Assembly (NCBI GenBank): GCA_040754075.1
Contig: JBFMDH010000014.1
Coordinates: 107,403 to 171,402 of the forward strand
Source: Acidobacteriota bacterium
GTDB lineage: Bacteria; Acidobacteriota; Blastocatellia; UBA7656
Reading direction: 5' to 3'
DNA length: 64,000 bases
A program made the translations under genes and the position numbers. Within the stretch, counting starts at the first letter, position 1. Each line of letters opens with the position of its first letter. A model generated the notes under the pieces. That model did not search any database. It was given only the letters and a program-made list of their open reading frames with translations, and was not told the DNA's origin. Positions 34,220 through 42,213 of this stretch are shown in pieces.

Positions 34220-35665
34220 ATGAAAAGGAGAACGTTTATCTTATCTGTCCTATGGGCTTTTCTGCTGTTTGCCCTGTCTTTTCCGCAAATCCTCGCGCCG
34301 CAAGCCAGCGCAAAATCAACAGCAATAACCGCAGCCGATGAACAAACGGCGGTATCGCACTATATCCTTACCTATGATCGAAACACCATGAGTAATGCCA
34401 GAGCACTTGCAGCAGTGACTCGCGCAGGGGGTGTTGTCCTGAACAATTTATCGGAGATCGGCGCATTGCTGGTCACGTCGCCGATTCCCGAATTTGCTGC
34501 AACCATGCGACGTAATCCGGGGGTTAAAGCCAGTAAGGATTTTGCCATCAACTGGCTTCCCAAAGACGAAACCAACGGAACCGTGAGCGCCCAGGTCGCC
34601 AAGTTGGAAGCCTCGCCATATGACGCTTTTTTCTTACCCGATCAATGGAATCTTTACATCTCCAAGACGGTTGATGCCTGGGCGATTACCGAGGGCAACC
34701 CGGCGATCAAGGTAGCGGTGCTGGATTCAGGCATTTGCGCCCATCATCAGGATTTGATTGGCAAAGTGCGAACTGACCTCAGCACCTCGTTTATCACAGA
34801 GCCTGGCGAATGCGCCAATGATCAGTTTCCGGTGTGTGCGGATTGCCCGAACTGGGAGGATCGTAACTACCACGGCTCACACGTCGCCGGAACCATTGCA
34901 ACCAATAGCCTGGGAACCGCAGGGGTGGCTCCGAATGTTCAACTGATTGCGGTCAAGGTGTTGGATTGCACAGGGAGTGGCACCTGGAGTTCCGTCCTCA
35001 GCGGCATTATGTACGCCGCCAACGTCAATGCCGATGTCATTAACATGAGCCTGGGCGCATTTGTCTCCAAGACTGAGATGGCTGACCCTGAATTTCAGGC
35101 GCTTTATGATGCCTTGGGCAAAGCGATTCAGTATGCCCAGAAAGAGAAAGGCTGTCTGTTGGTCACCAGCGCCGGCAACGATGCGCTCAACCTGGATACC
35201 TGGCCCGGAAATAAATACATTCATATTCCCTCGCAATTGGCGATGACTTTGCAGATTCCGGGAATCTCTGTCGGCGCAACCACGAGCACCGATGCGCTGG
35301 CTCACTTTTCAAATTACGGCGTAACCGGCGAGACGCTGACCGCGCCGGGAGGCGGATTGCCCGCATCAGGAAGCACACCCACTCAGTACATACTGGCGCC
35401 TTGCAGTTGTCATTCGATAACTATGGCTAATCCTTGCGCAAGCAGTCCTGGATGGTATCTGTGGATTCGCGGAACCAGTATGTCAACGCCGCATGTTTCG
35501 GGCGCGGCGGCGCTCATCGCCGGACGACTCACCATCCCGAAATCCTATCAATGGCCGGTGCAGATTCGTCAACGCTTGCTGAGCAGCAGTGACGATCTCG
35601 GCTACAAGGGACGCGACCCCATATTCGGTTATGGTCGCCTGAATACCTTACGCGCAGTTCAATAA
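34220..35665 (+). CDS. Secreted S8 family serine protease (subtilase)
   Basis: A 481-residue subtilisin-like protease. A signal peptide (KRRTFILSVLWAFLLFALSF) precedes an inhibitor-like propeptide (HYILTYDRNTMSNARALAAV). The triad is Asp169 in VAVLDSG, His218 in YHGSHVAGT, and the Ser in RGTSMSTPHVSGAAA near residue 425; the oxyanion Asn region VTSAGNDALN is also present. Several cysteines (ICAHH, CANDQFPVCADCP, CSCHS) suggest disulfides and extracellular use. AAGGAG lies upstream of the ATG, and a strong terminator follows. It is not part of an operon. Confidence 0.95.
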   Translation: MKRRTFILSVLWAFLLFALSFPQILAPQASAKSTAITAADEQTAVSHYILTYDRNTMSNARALAAVTRAGGVVLNNLSEIGALLVTSPIPEFAATMRRNPGVKASKDFAINWLPKDETNGTVSAQVAKLEASPYDAFFLPDQWNLYISKTVDAWAITEGNPAIKVAVLDSGICAHHQDLIGKVRTDLSTSFITEPGECANDQFPVCADCPNWEDRNYHGSHVAGTIATNSLGTAGVAPNVQLIAVKVLDCTGSGTWSSVLSGIMYAANVNADVINMSLGAFVSKTEMADPEFQALYDALGKAIQYAQKEKGCLLVTSAGNDALNLDTWPGNKYIHIPSQLAMTLQIPGISVGATTSTDALAHFSNYGVTGETLTAPGGGLPASGSTPTQYILAPCSCHSITMANPCASSPGWYLWIRGTSMSTPHVSGAAALIAGRLTIPKSYQWPVQIRQRLLSSSDDLGYKGRDPIFGYGRLNTLRAVQ

Positions 35666-35685
35666 CCACTCGCTCAGTTGATATG

Positions 35686-35726
35686 GCAGGCGGGCATATG
35701 CTCTTGAGGCAGCCCGCCTGCTTTTT
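35686..35726 (+). terminator. Rho-independent terminator of the subtilase gene
   Basis: GCAGGCGGGC (35686-35695) pairs perfectly with GCCCGCCTGC (35712-35721), followed by TTTTT. It lies 21 bases after the stop codon. Confidence 0.93.
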
Positions 35727-35767
35727 CATTCACTCAAGCGATGGAATTGACATCCGGCAAAGTCTAC

Positions 35768-35856
35768 AGCGGTTTGCAAAAGAGTTTACTCAGCCTCGGT
35801 TGAGCGAGCGGCACAGACCGCTTGTTCAACCTCAGTAAATCGTATTGCAAACCGCT
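35768..35856. repeat. 89-bp palindromic repeat element
   Basis: The ends AGCGGTTTGCAA and TTGCAAACCGCT are perfect inverted repeats, and the arms pair almost throughout (GTTTACTCAGCCTCGGTTGAGCGAGCGG with CCGCTTGTTCAACCTCAGTAAATC in pattern). A second, decayed copy of one arm lies at 4265-4293. It has the size and shape of a REP/MITE-like non-autonomous element. Confidence 0.75.
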
Positions 35857-35931
35857 ATAGTGATTCATCGTGACGCTCGCAACCGACAGGCGATTTGTCG
35901 TTGTTGAAGGCAGGGTTTCAAAAAGGTGGCG

Positions 35932-36450
35932 CTACGACTTAACCGCTGACCAATCCGCCGCCGGGCGTCCGAGCCAAATCCAGGCGATGTAATCGGTCAT
36001 CGGCGGCTCTGCGCCAAGCGCGCGCAATCGCGCATTGACTTGTCCGCGATGATACATCGAATGCAGGACGACCTGCATAGCGGTTTCGCCAATCGTGGTC
36101 TTATCGGGCGGGCGACCGAGACGTTTTTCAACCAAATCCGCCCACGGCACATTCATCGGCGCAGCCAGTTGTGCATCGCTCAGCGCTTCGAGTTGCGCGT
36201 AAGCTTCCGGGTAATAGCTCACCGCCCATTCTCTGAGCGACGTAGCATCTTCAAAGGTGGGATAAGGCGTATCGCGCGGCTCTGCGCGCCAGACGCGCAG
36301 GAAAGCCCGATGCACCATATGCAGGTGATAAAGGTAATCGCGCGCCTTCCGGTCAGTCTTTGCAACGTCGGAAGCCAGTACCGCTTTCCACACCACCGCA
36401 TCCGCCCATTCCATATGTTTGAAAAAATCGATAATCGCAGTTTTATTCAT
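35932..36450 (-). CDS. DinB-family protein (paralogue)
   Basis: A 172-residue DinB/YfiT-type four-helix protein. Metal ligands are expected at FFKHMEWADAV (helix 1) and in the conserved VLHSMYHRGQVNARL; the DYLYHLHMVHRAFLR helix provides the third region. ATG 36450 has AGGAG 6 bases upstream; GTG 36453 is one codon before. Its first 25 codons and leader exist again as a decayed fragment at 37467-37551, flanking the antitoxin/PIN pair. The substrate is unknown. Confidence 0.88.
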   Translation of the reverse strand: MNKTAIIDFFKHMEWADAVVWKAVLASDVAKTDRKARDYLYHLHMVHRAFLRVWRAEPRDTPYPTFEDATSLREWAVSYYPEAYAQLEALSDAQLAAPMNVPWADLVEKRLGRPPDKTTIGETAMQVVLHSMYHRGQVNARLRALGAEPPMTDYIAWIWLGRPAADWSAVKS

Positions 36451-36646
36451 CACAAACTCCTGTCTAATTTTTAACCAATTCTCTGACGATAGACTTATAG
36501 TTGTCGAGGTTTATTTTGTGATCTCAAGGAACTGCGTTTCATTCAGGGTTGATTGACCAATCACGAATAAGTCAAAGTATTTACCGCTTGCTGAAAACCG
36601 GCCTTGATGCGAAAATTTCGGCGAATTTGAATGGACAGAAACGCTG

Positions 36647-36910
36647 ATGAATTCAATTGTCAAAACCAACGAAAACGGTGATTTGTATTTGCCCTCTGAA
36701 CTCCTCGGCGATGCCGCAAAGTATCAGGAGTTTTCACTTGAAACCACAGGTGAAACGATTGTGTTGCGGCCGGTATCATCATCGAAAGCCGCCTGGGAAT
36801 CGCGCACACCCGAAGAACGCGCCGCCGCATTTCGCCGATGGGCAGAGAGCCATCACAATCAAGCCAACTTGCCCGATGAAGCCTTGCGCCGCGAAAACAT
36901 TTACGATTGA
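36647..36910 (+). CDS. Antitoxin of a PIN-domain toxin-antitoxin pair
   Basis: An 87-residue protein with an AbrB-like N-terminus (IVKTNENGDLYLPSELLGDAA, then GETIVLRPV) and a helical C-terminus (EERAAAFRRWAESH) that would wrap the toxin. Its stop codon overlaps the ATG of the PIN gene by one base, the usual antitoxin-first order. It presumably represses its own promoter and blocks the nuclease. The pair sits between the intact DinB gene and a duplicate of that gene's 5' end. Confidence 0.8.
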   Translation: MNSIVKTNENGDLYLPSELLGDAAKYQEFSLETTGETIVLRPVSSSKAAWESRTPEERAAAFRRWAESHHNQANLPDEALRRENIYD

Positions 36911-37353
36911 TGAACGATTATCTGCTGGACACCAATCTGCTGTTACGCTTTTGCGATTCGGCTTCGCCGCAGCATCCAATTGCGGTCAACGCCATTGAAA
37001 TACTTTTAAAACGTGGCGACCAGGTCTTTATCACCGCACAAAACCTGATAGAGTTTTGGGCTGTTGCCACCCGTCCGAAATTGGCTAATGGTTTCGATTG
37101 GACATCGCAACAAACTGAACAAGAGATTGAACGCCTGCTCAATCTGTTTTTGTTCCTTGAAGATTCGCCTGCTATTTTCCCACATTGGCGGAAACTGATT
37201 TTGCAATACTCGGTGAGCGGCAAACAAGTTCATGACGCCAGACTGGTTGCGGTGATGCTCACACACGGCATTTCGCAACTCATCACCTTTAACACAAGCG
37301 ATTTCATTCGCTACTCAAACATCACACTAATTGAGCCGGACGCTGTAAAATAA
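36910..37353 (+). CDS. PIN-domain toxin (VapC-like ribonuclease)
   Basis: A 147-residue PIN nuclease. The acidic residues expected for Mg2+ binding are Asp in YLLDTNLLLRF, Glu in NLIEFWAVATRP, Asp in HDARLVAVML, and the final region ITFNTSDFIRY. The length and motif order match VapC-type RNases of toxin-antitoxin modules. ATG 36910 overlaps the antitoxin stop (TGATG), which couples their translation; TTG 36907 is the alternative. Confidence 0.85.
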   Translation: MNDYLLDTNLLLRFCDSASPQHPIAVNAIEILLKRGDQVFITAQNLIEFWAVATRPKLANGFDWTSQQTEQEIERLLNLFLFLEDSPAIFPHWRKLILQYSVSGKQVHDARLVAVMLTHGISQLITFNTSDFIRYSNITLIEPDAVK

Positions 37354-37466
37354 TTTGTCCAGTTGGTTATTAGATTTGGTTATTTCAACGGGGGTCATTT
37401 AGGTAGGTTGTTTAAGAATTTCACCTCGACAATTTAGCCATTATCTTACACCGACACGTTTGGGAT

Positions 37467-37551
37467 GCCAGCACTGCTTTCCACACCACCGCATCCGCCC
37501 ATTCCATATGTTTGAAAAAATCAATAATCGCAGTTTTATTCATCACAACAT
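37467..37551 (-). pseudogene. Decayed duplicate of the DinB gene 5' end
   Basis: About 82 bases match 36374-36455 with only a handful of differences, in the same orientation, and would encode the first 23 or so DinB residues (MNKTAIIDFFKHMEWADAV). The frame is then lost. It lies just behind the PIN toxin gene, so the antitoxin/PIN pair is bounded by direct repeats of the DinB start. Confidence 0.85.
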
Positions 37552-37609
37552 CTACTCCCTTCCTTTTCCCTACGATGCAGAATAAATGAGGAGATATTTT
37601 TCTACCTGT

Positions 37610-37867
37610 TCATCGCTCTTTTGCTCTTCGCTCCTGATAGACTTCGTCACGCGCCTCTTCAAACAGCATCATCAGTTCATCTTCGGACATTCCGCTTTCT
37701 TGAAAGGTCTTGCGAATCGGAGCGAGAATTTCATCAAAGGTTTGCTGGCGAAAAGTATCATTTTTGACGAGTTGTTTCACATAGCTCTGCACATCGCAGC
37801 CATCGGCTTTGGCGCGTTCTTCAAGAAGCGGTTCAACTTCCAACTCAAGTTCTGAGGTTGCAATCAT
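37610..37867 (-). CDS. Orphan antitoxin-like protein
   Basis: An 85-residue acidic protein: a ribbon-like opening (TSELELEVEPLLEERAKADGCDVQSYVKQLV) followed by a helical C-terminus rich in Glu (MSEDELMMLFEEARDEVYQERR). The pattern resembles small antitoxins of PIN or RelE systems common in cyanobacteria. No toxin gene follows within 250 bases on this strand, so it appears orphaned or acts on another toxin. Confidence 0.6.
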   Translation of the reverse strand: MIATSELELEVEPLLEERAKADGCDVQSYVKQLVKNDTFRQQTFDEILAPIRKTFQESGMSEDELMMLFEEARDEVYQERRAKER

Positions 37868-37894
37868 AACTGCTCTTACCTTTTACCTAGCCAT

Positions 37895-40465
37895 TTACTC
37901 CGTGACTATAACCCCGAATTGTAAAATATAAGTAGCTAAAGTTAGTCCTTCAATAATAGAAAGTCTTCCATCCTTCTCACAAAAAGCTCTACACTCAGGC
38001 GATACGGTACCAGATGTAACGAGAAATCCTTTAGCAATGGAATGGTCTGCGGCAATTACTCCTAATAATTCTCTCGCTACTTCAACACCCACGCGACTCG
38101 TTCTTTTACATTGGGCTATAGTCTTTTCAGTGCCACCAACCGAACGTCTATATCCTATAATATCAATCCCACCATCGTGGCTTCGCTTAGTCGTCCTGAC
38201 ATTTGTAAATCCGATCTTAGTAAAAACAGATTTTACTACTTCTTCAAATTGGATTGGATTCACCGTAAAAAGGCTTTCGAGAATACTAGTTATTGTTTGT
38301 GACGATTCAGTTGCTTGGTTATTTTTCTTCACCCTTTTATCCTTATTCGTCTTTACACCGAGCATATCGAGCCACTCGTCAGTTGAAATCATTTCATTAA
38401 TAATCTCTTCCGAAAGTCCGTTAACTACTTCATCGAATAACAGCCCCTTTTCTCTTAACTTCTCATGTATCCTCTCCTCAATAGTCTCTTGCATCCAAAA
38501 GCTATAGATATTAACTCCCTGCTTTTTCCCCTCTTTATCAACCCAATGTTCTTTCCCATGCCGATGAACCCTATCTTCTGCTTGCCACATTAAGGCGGGA
38601 TTCCACCAGTGATCAAAATGTATAACGTAGCTCGCTTCCGTGAGTGTCAGTCCAACGCCTCCCGTTTTGATTGTTGATAAAAAAACGGTAATTTCTGAAT
38701 CACTTTTGAACTTATCAATAGCTATTCTCTTTGCTTGATCGCTCAAACCGCCTTTGAGTACCGCCACTCCAAATGGTTTTAGAAGCGTCTCCAGTTTGCT
38801 GATACCATAATCAACATATTGAGAAAAAACTAAAAGTTTTTGACCATTATCCTTTATTTCCTCAACAAGCTCTATTAGTGCTTTAGTTTTAGAACTCGTA
38901 TTTCGGTCTTTAGCAAAATTGCAAATCTGTTTTAACTGTGTGAGCAGCTTAAAGACATGTACTTTAGAAACTTTATCCCCTAATGATTCAAGTTCACTTA
39001 CTCCGCCTCGTAATGCCTCCTGGTATTCAACCTTTTGAGATTCATCCAATTCTAGCCAGATATCCTGTTTGATTTTCGGGGGAAGTTCCTTTAGAACATC
39101 TTCTTTTAACCGACGTAAGAAATAAGGCTTGATATATTTTGTAGCTAAGCTTGGAGTCAGTCCTTCTTTACGAAGGTAGTTAGGCTTAACAAATTCAAAT
39201 ATAGAGACAAGATCATCAAGTTTATTCTCAACAGGCGTCCCAGTTAATGCCCATCTGAATTTAGGTTTTACCAATTTTACCGCTCGGCTTCTATCGCTGT
39301 TTGAGTTCTTGATATATTGAGCTTCATCAATGATGACAATATCAAAACGAGTAAAAATATCCGAATCAACTAAAGAATTCTTCAAAGGTATATTGTCAAG
39401 AATAGTTTTGCAGGATGGACACTCAAACTGAGGGAAAGAATCACTTTGTACCGTTATTTTTTCTTTAAAAAAAAGCCTCTTGCCACATTTTGGACAGTTG
39501 AAAGAATCCTTTTTTTTTACAACGGTTAAGAAATCTGAAGCAACAGTTTCGTATGTAGTTAAGTAGACATGGGCGGGGTATTGCCAATCAAGTTTTCTAG
39601 TTTCCTTTGAACCTCTCACAACTGTTAGCTCAAGTTCACTAGCCCAATCAAGTAAATGATCTTGCCAAACCCTAAGAATATTCACCGGGCAAATAATAAG
39701 CGCTTTGCTAACTTTACCTAGTCTAAAGAGCAATCTCAAAGCTACAGCACTCATTACTGTCTTGCCAGTCCCCATTTCATCTGCGAGCAATGCTGATTGA
39801 TTCTCAACCAAAAATGATATACCAGTTTTTTGATACGGTCTGAGTTTTTCCAATATGTCAAATTGAGGTACAAAATCAAAAGTGAGTGGAGGTAATAAGA
39901 TGGGATAAATTAAATCCCAAACGCTAAGAGCATAGGTAGCGTGAGTAGATAGTGCATTGCGTGTTTTGACCCTTGTATATGCCTTTTTGAATTCACTTCG
40001 ATGCGCGGAGGATTGAAAATCTTTGAAGAGCGCAGATTGAGTCTGTGTCTTACCTTGTTCACCATACTTTTTCCCATTTACAGAACCGCCCTCTAGCAAA
40101 ACAAATAAATTTTCCGAAACCCAAGTTTTGGATTCAAGCAGTGAAAACATATCTACAAGGTTGGCACTAATTCTTGTCTCATTAAATCCAACTCCTTGAA
40201 ATCTAAAGATGCCAGATATAAGTGGCTTAAAGTCTGAGTTCCAATTAATATCAGATAATGAGAATAGGAGGTTGGTCGTTATTTGAGGTTCTTGAATAAT
40301 GCCTTTAGATATTCGGAAAATCTGTATTTTCTCAAAAGCAGGTTTAGGAAATTTGCATAACTCTGGTTCTGCATGTTGAGGGATAGGTAAATTTATAACT
40401 CTAGTTTGCTTAATCGGAAGGACCGTCTTACCAATCTTTTGACCGATTTGTACAAACAATCCCAT
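37895..40465 (-). CDS. SNF2-family helicase fused to an Mrr-like restriction endonuclease domain
   Basis: An 856-residue protein. The SNF2 motor occupies about residues 200-690: LLADEMGTGKTVMSAVALR (motif I), IIDEAQYIKNS (motif II), ALTGTPVENKLDDL (III), and LLVFSQYVDYG, STIKTGGVGLTL, WWNPALMWQAEDRVHRHG (IV-VI). A zinc-binding insert has CPKCGKRL and CPSCKT. Residues 745-850 form an Mrr-type nuclease: GGIDIIGYRRSVGG followed by AQCKR. It could translocate on and cleave foreign DNA. The gene is visibly AT-richer than its surroundings and lies 3 bases after its small partner gene, so a two-gene defence module is inferred. Confidence 0.9.
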   Translation of the reverse strand: MGLFVQIGQKIGKTVLPIKQTRVINLPIPQHAEPELCKFPKPAFEKIQIFRISKGIIQEPQITTNLLFSLSDINWNSDFKPLISGIFRFQGVGFNETRISANLVDMFSLLESKTWVSENLFVLLEGGSVNGKKYGEQGKTQTQSALFKDFQSSAHRSEFKKAYTRVKTRNALSTHATYALSVWDLIYPILLPPLTFDFVPQFDILEKLRPYQKTGISFLVENQSALLADEMGTGKTVMSAVALRLLFRLGKVSKALIICPVNILRVWQDHLLDWASELELTVVRGSKETRKLDWQYPAHVYLTTYETVASDFLTVVKKKDSFNCPKCGKRLFFKEKITVQSDSFPQFECPSCKTILDNIPLKNSLVDSDIFTRFDIVIIDEAQYIKNSNSDRSRAVKLVKPKFRWALTGTPVENKLDDLVSIFEFVKPNYLRKEGLTPSLATKYIKPYFLRRLKEDVLKELPPKIKQDIWLELDESQKVEYQEALRGGVSELESLGDKVSKVHVFKLLTQLKQICNFAKDRNTSSKTKALIELVEEIKDNGQKLLVFSQYVDYGISKLETLLKPFGVAVLKGGLSDQAKRIAIDKFKSDSEITVFLSTIKTGGVGLTLTEASYVIHFDHWWNPALMWQAEDRVHRHGKEHWVDKEGKKQGVNIYSFWMQETIEERIHEKLREKGLLFDEVVNGLSEEIINEMISTDEWLDMLGVKTNKDKRVKKNNQATESSQTITSILESLFTVNPIQFEEVVKSVFTKIGFTNVRTTKRSHDGGIDIIGYRRSVGGTEKTIAQCKRTSRVGVEVARELLGVIAADHSIAKGFLVTSGTVSPECRAFCEKDGRLSIIEGLTLATYILQFGVIVTE

Positions 40466-40468
40466 TCT

Positions 40469-41026
40469 TTATTTCTCCTCACCAATTTTTTGTCCGTGTA
40501 CTTGTTCCAATGCTGTCTCAATCCGATTAAATGGTTCAAGTAAATTATGAGTTTCAATAATTTCGTTTAAGATTGTTTTGGCATGTTCTCGGTCGTTTGT
40601 GAATTTATTATGTGTCATTAAAACAACAGGCTCGAACCTGCCTGATTTAGAATGCAACAACTGATTTCCACTTCCATCATCAGCCATTGAGATTGGGATA
40701 GATTCTTCACTTGCAATCTGAATAATAGGTAAATCAATTTTCGGCCTAATGCCAAGAAAACTTTGTTCTCGAACTAAAATTAGTGATGGGTGTTCTTTGA
40801 TAGAATTTACTAAAGGGATACCAATAAGGTCTACCATCATATGCTGTTCTAAAATATCTCCGTACAACATTGTTTGAAGCGTTGTTGGTCGAATTGGATT
40901 AGTGCATCGAAATTCAACTGGCTTTGTATTCAAGTCAGTTAGTAAAAACGCACCGCGAACTGCTTTGCCTGACTCAAATTTTTTCGATGCTAGAAATAAC
41001 AGCCTCAAGTTAGCGTCAATAGCCAA
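40469..41026 (-). CDS. Hypothetical partner of the SNF2-Mrr protein, 185 residues
   Basis: It ends 3 bases before the SNF2-Mrr start and shares its AT-rich composition, so the two form one transcription unit. No family is recognised. The sequence is alpha/beta with conserved-looking stretches (SGKAVRGAFLLTDLNTKPVEFRC, TMLYGDILEQHMMVDLIG, ILVREQSFLGIRPKIDLP). It begins with TTG preceded by GAGGTGG. A specificity, adaptor or inhibitor role for the nuclease is possible but unproven. Confidence 0.7.
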   Translation of the reverse strand: MAIDANLRLLFLASKKFESGKAVRGAFLLTDLNTKPVEFRCTNPIRPTTLQTMLYGDILEQHMMVDLIGIPLVNSIKEHPSLILVREQSFLGIRPKIDLPIIQIASEESIPISMADDGSGNQLLHSKSGRFEPVVLMTHNKFTNDREHAKTILNEIIETHNLLEPFNRIETALEQVHGQKIGEEK

Positions 41027-41065
41027 ATTCCACCTCTATATCTTGGAAATTAGTTTAAGGAGTTT

Positions 41066-41322
41066 ATATTGCTATCCAAGTTAGTATCAATCTCACTCGA
41101 ATGCAGGATATGATATTCTGCAACCTTGACATTCAGACGATCTATCTCAGTCAGAAAACCGCCAACGGATTGTATGTAGTTCGTTAGGTTATTTTCGACT
41201 TTACGCAAAAGCGCAATTTGTTCTTGATAGTATTTTATCCGCTCATAGGTCGCTTGCAGTTCCCGATCATTTTCAATCGTTGCCAAACACCTCAAATTTT
41301 TGAGCTTTTGCATCAGGCTTAA
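41066..41322 (-). pseudogene. Decayed second copy of the 74-residue protein gene
   Basis: Residue by residue this copy matches 41538-41762 (NDRELQATYERIKYYQEQIALLRKVENN against NDQELQATYERIKYFQEQIALLRKVESN in pattern). The leader is also duplicated (GAGGTGTTTGGCAACGATTG against GAGGTGATAGGCAATGATTA), but the start ATG has become ACG. A longer frame continues into the palindromic element at 41351-41460. It is probably a pseudogene or, at best, uses an upstream start. Confidence 0.65.
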
Positions 41323-41350
41323 CGCAACCTGTAAGACAAGCGGAAAATTT

Positions 41351-41460
41351 GGAGTGCTGCGACTTGTCGCAGCTTTTATTTTGAATAAGCACCTTGATTG
41401 AACCAAGCTATTTCAATGCTACTTATTTCAATTAAAAGCGGTGACAAGTCACCGCACTCC
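41351..41460. mobile_element. 110-bp palindromic MITE-like element
   Basis: The element begins GGAGTGC and ends GCACTCC. Its left arm contains GCTGCGACTTGTCGCAGC and its right arm GCGGTGACAAGTCACCGC; both are themselves dyads and complement each other, and the pairing continues inward (TTTTATTTTGAATAAG with CTTATTTCAATTAAAA). It lies immediately upstream of the decayed gene copy, which it may have helped to inactivate. Confidence 0.75.
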
Positions 41461-41480
41461 CAAGATAGTTCTATGCTCTA

Positions 41481-41520
41481 TTTCTTCGCCAACACGACGG
41501 GCGCTTGTTCGGCGGCGCAC
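41481..41520 (-). pseudogene. Decayed duplicate of the DUF3857 gene 3' end
   Basis: Read leftward it encodes CAAEQAPVVLAKK and a stop, matching the last residues (RAAEQAPVVLARK) of the DUF3857 gene at 42214. It lies beyond the nucleotidyltransferase module, so the module is bounded by two copies of the host gene end. Confidence 0.8.
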
Positions 41521-41537
41521 AAGAAATAAGAAGGAAG

Positions 41538-41762
41538 CTAATTGGAAATAGCCGAGTTGCGGTTATTATCAACTTCGCTTGAGTGCAACCAAAGATATTC
41601 CCTAACTTCCAAATTCATGCGGTCAATCTCGGCCAGATAACCGCCAACGGAATGTTTGTAGTTTATTGGATTGGATTCGACCTTACGTAAAAGCGCAATT
41701 TGTTCTTGAAAGTATTTTATCCGCTCATAAGTTGCCTGGAGTTCTTGATCGTTTTTAATCAT
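41538..41762 (-). CDS. 74-residue helical protein paired with a nucleotidyltransferase
   Basis: A short, mostly helical protein (ELQATYERIKYFQEQIALLRKV; later AEIDRMNLEVREYLWLHSSE). Its ATG, preceded by GAGGTGATAGGCA, overlaps the end of the nucleotidyltransferase gene by 8 bases, the usual layout of a toxin-antitoxin or MNT-type pair. No family is recognised. A decayed paralogue lies 200 bases further along at 41066-41322. Confidence 0.7.
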   Translation of the reverse strand: MIKNDQELQATYERIKYFQEQIALLRKVESNPINYKHSVGGYLAEIDRMNLEVREYLWLHSSEVDNNRNSAISN

Positions 41763-42204
41763 TGCCTATCACCTCAATAATGCCGCGCTTGCCTCCGTCG
41801 CGTTTAATTTGCCAATGTTCGATAGCGGCTTGCTCGCCACCAATCGCTGCCAATCTTCTAATCCAAAAAATGCTCGCCCCCTCCCAATTCTGAGCCAACA
41901 TATGGTTAAAGATGATGGCTGTCTCTCCAACCAATTTATCAAATTCAAATGTATCTTCCATAATCATAAAGATGTCAACATCCTTCGGTGAAGGCTTATT
42001 TGTTACAAATGAGCCGAAAATAATGAATCTGGCTAATTCACCCGTGCTTTTTGCCAATTCGTAAATACGAGATAATCGTCGAGCCACAATCTGACGTTGC
42101 AATGTGCCTTCGCCAAAATGCTCAATGATTTCGGTAAGTGTTGCCTGATAAACCGTGTCAGGCAAATCACCTTTTTCATCAAAATCAGGAAAAGATTTCA
42201 GCAC
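41755..42204 (-). CDS. Nucleotidyltransferase-fold protein (minimal NTase type)
   Basis: A 149-residue protein with the pol-beta-type motif GSFV followed by KPSPKDVDIFMIMED, giving Gly-Ser and the Asp-x-Asp metal pair (about residues 64-80). The C-terminal part has RRLAAIGGEQAAIEHW. Such minimal nucleotidyltransferases act in toxin-antitoxin pairs by adding nucleotides to a partner. GTG 42204 has AAGGAATT upstream. It overlaps the 74-residue gene and starts 10 bases beyond the stop of the DUF3857 gene. Confidence 0.8.
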   Translation of the reverse strand: MLKSFPDFDEKGDLPDTVYQATLTEIIEHFGEGTLQRQIVARRLSRIYELAKSTGELARFIIFGSFVTNKPSPKDVDIFMIMEDTFEFDKLVGETAIIFNHMLAQNWEGASIFWIRRLAAIGGEQAAIEHWQIKRDGGKRGIIEVIGND

Positions 42205-42213
42205 AATTCCTTA

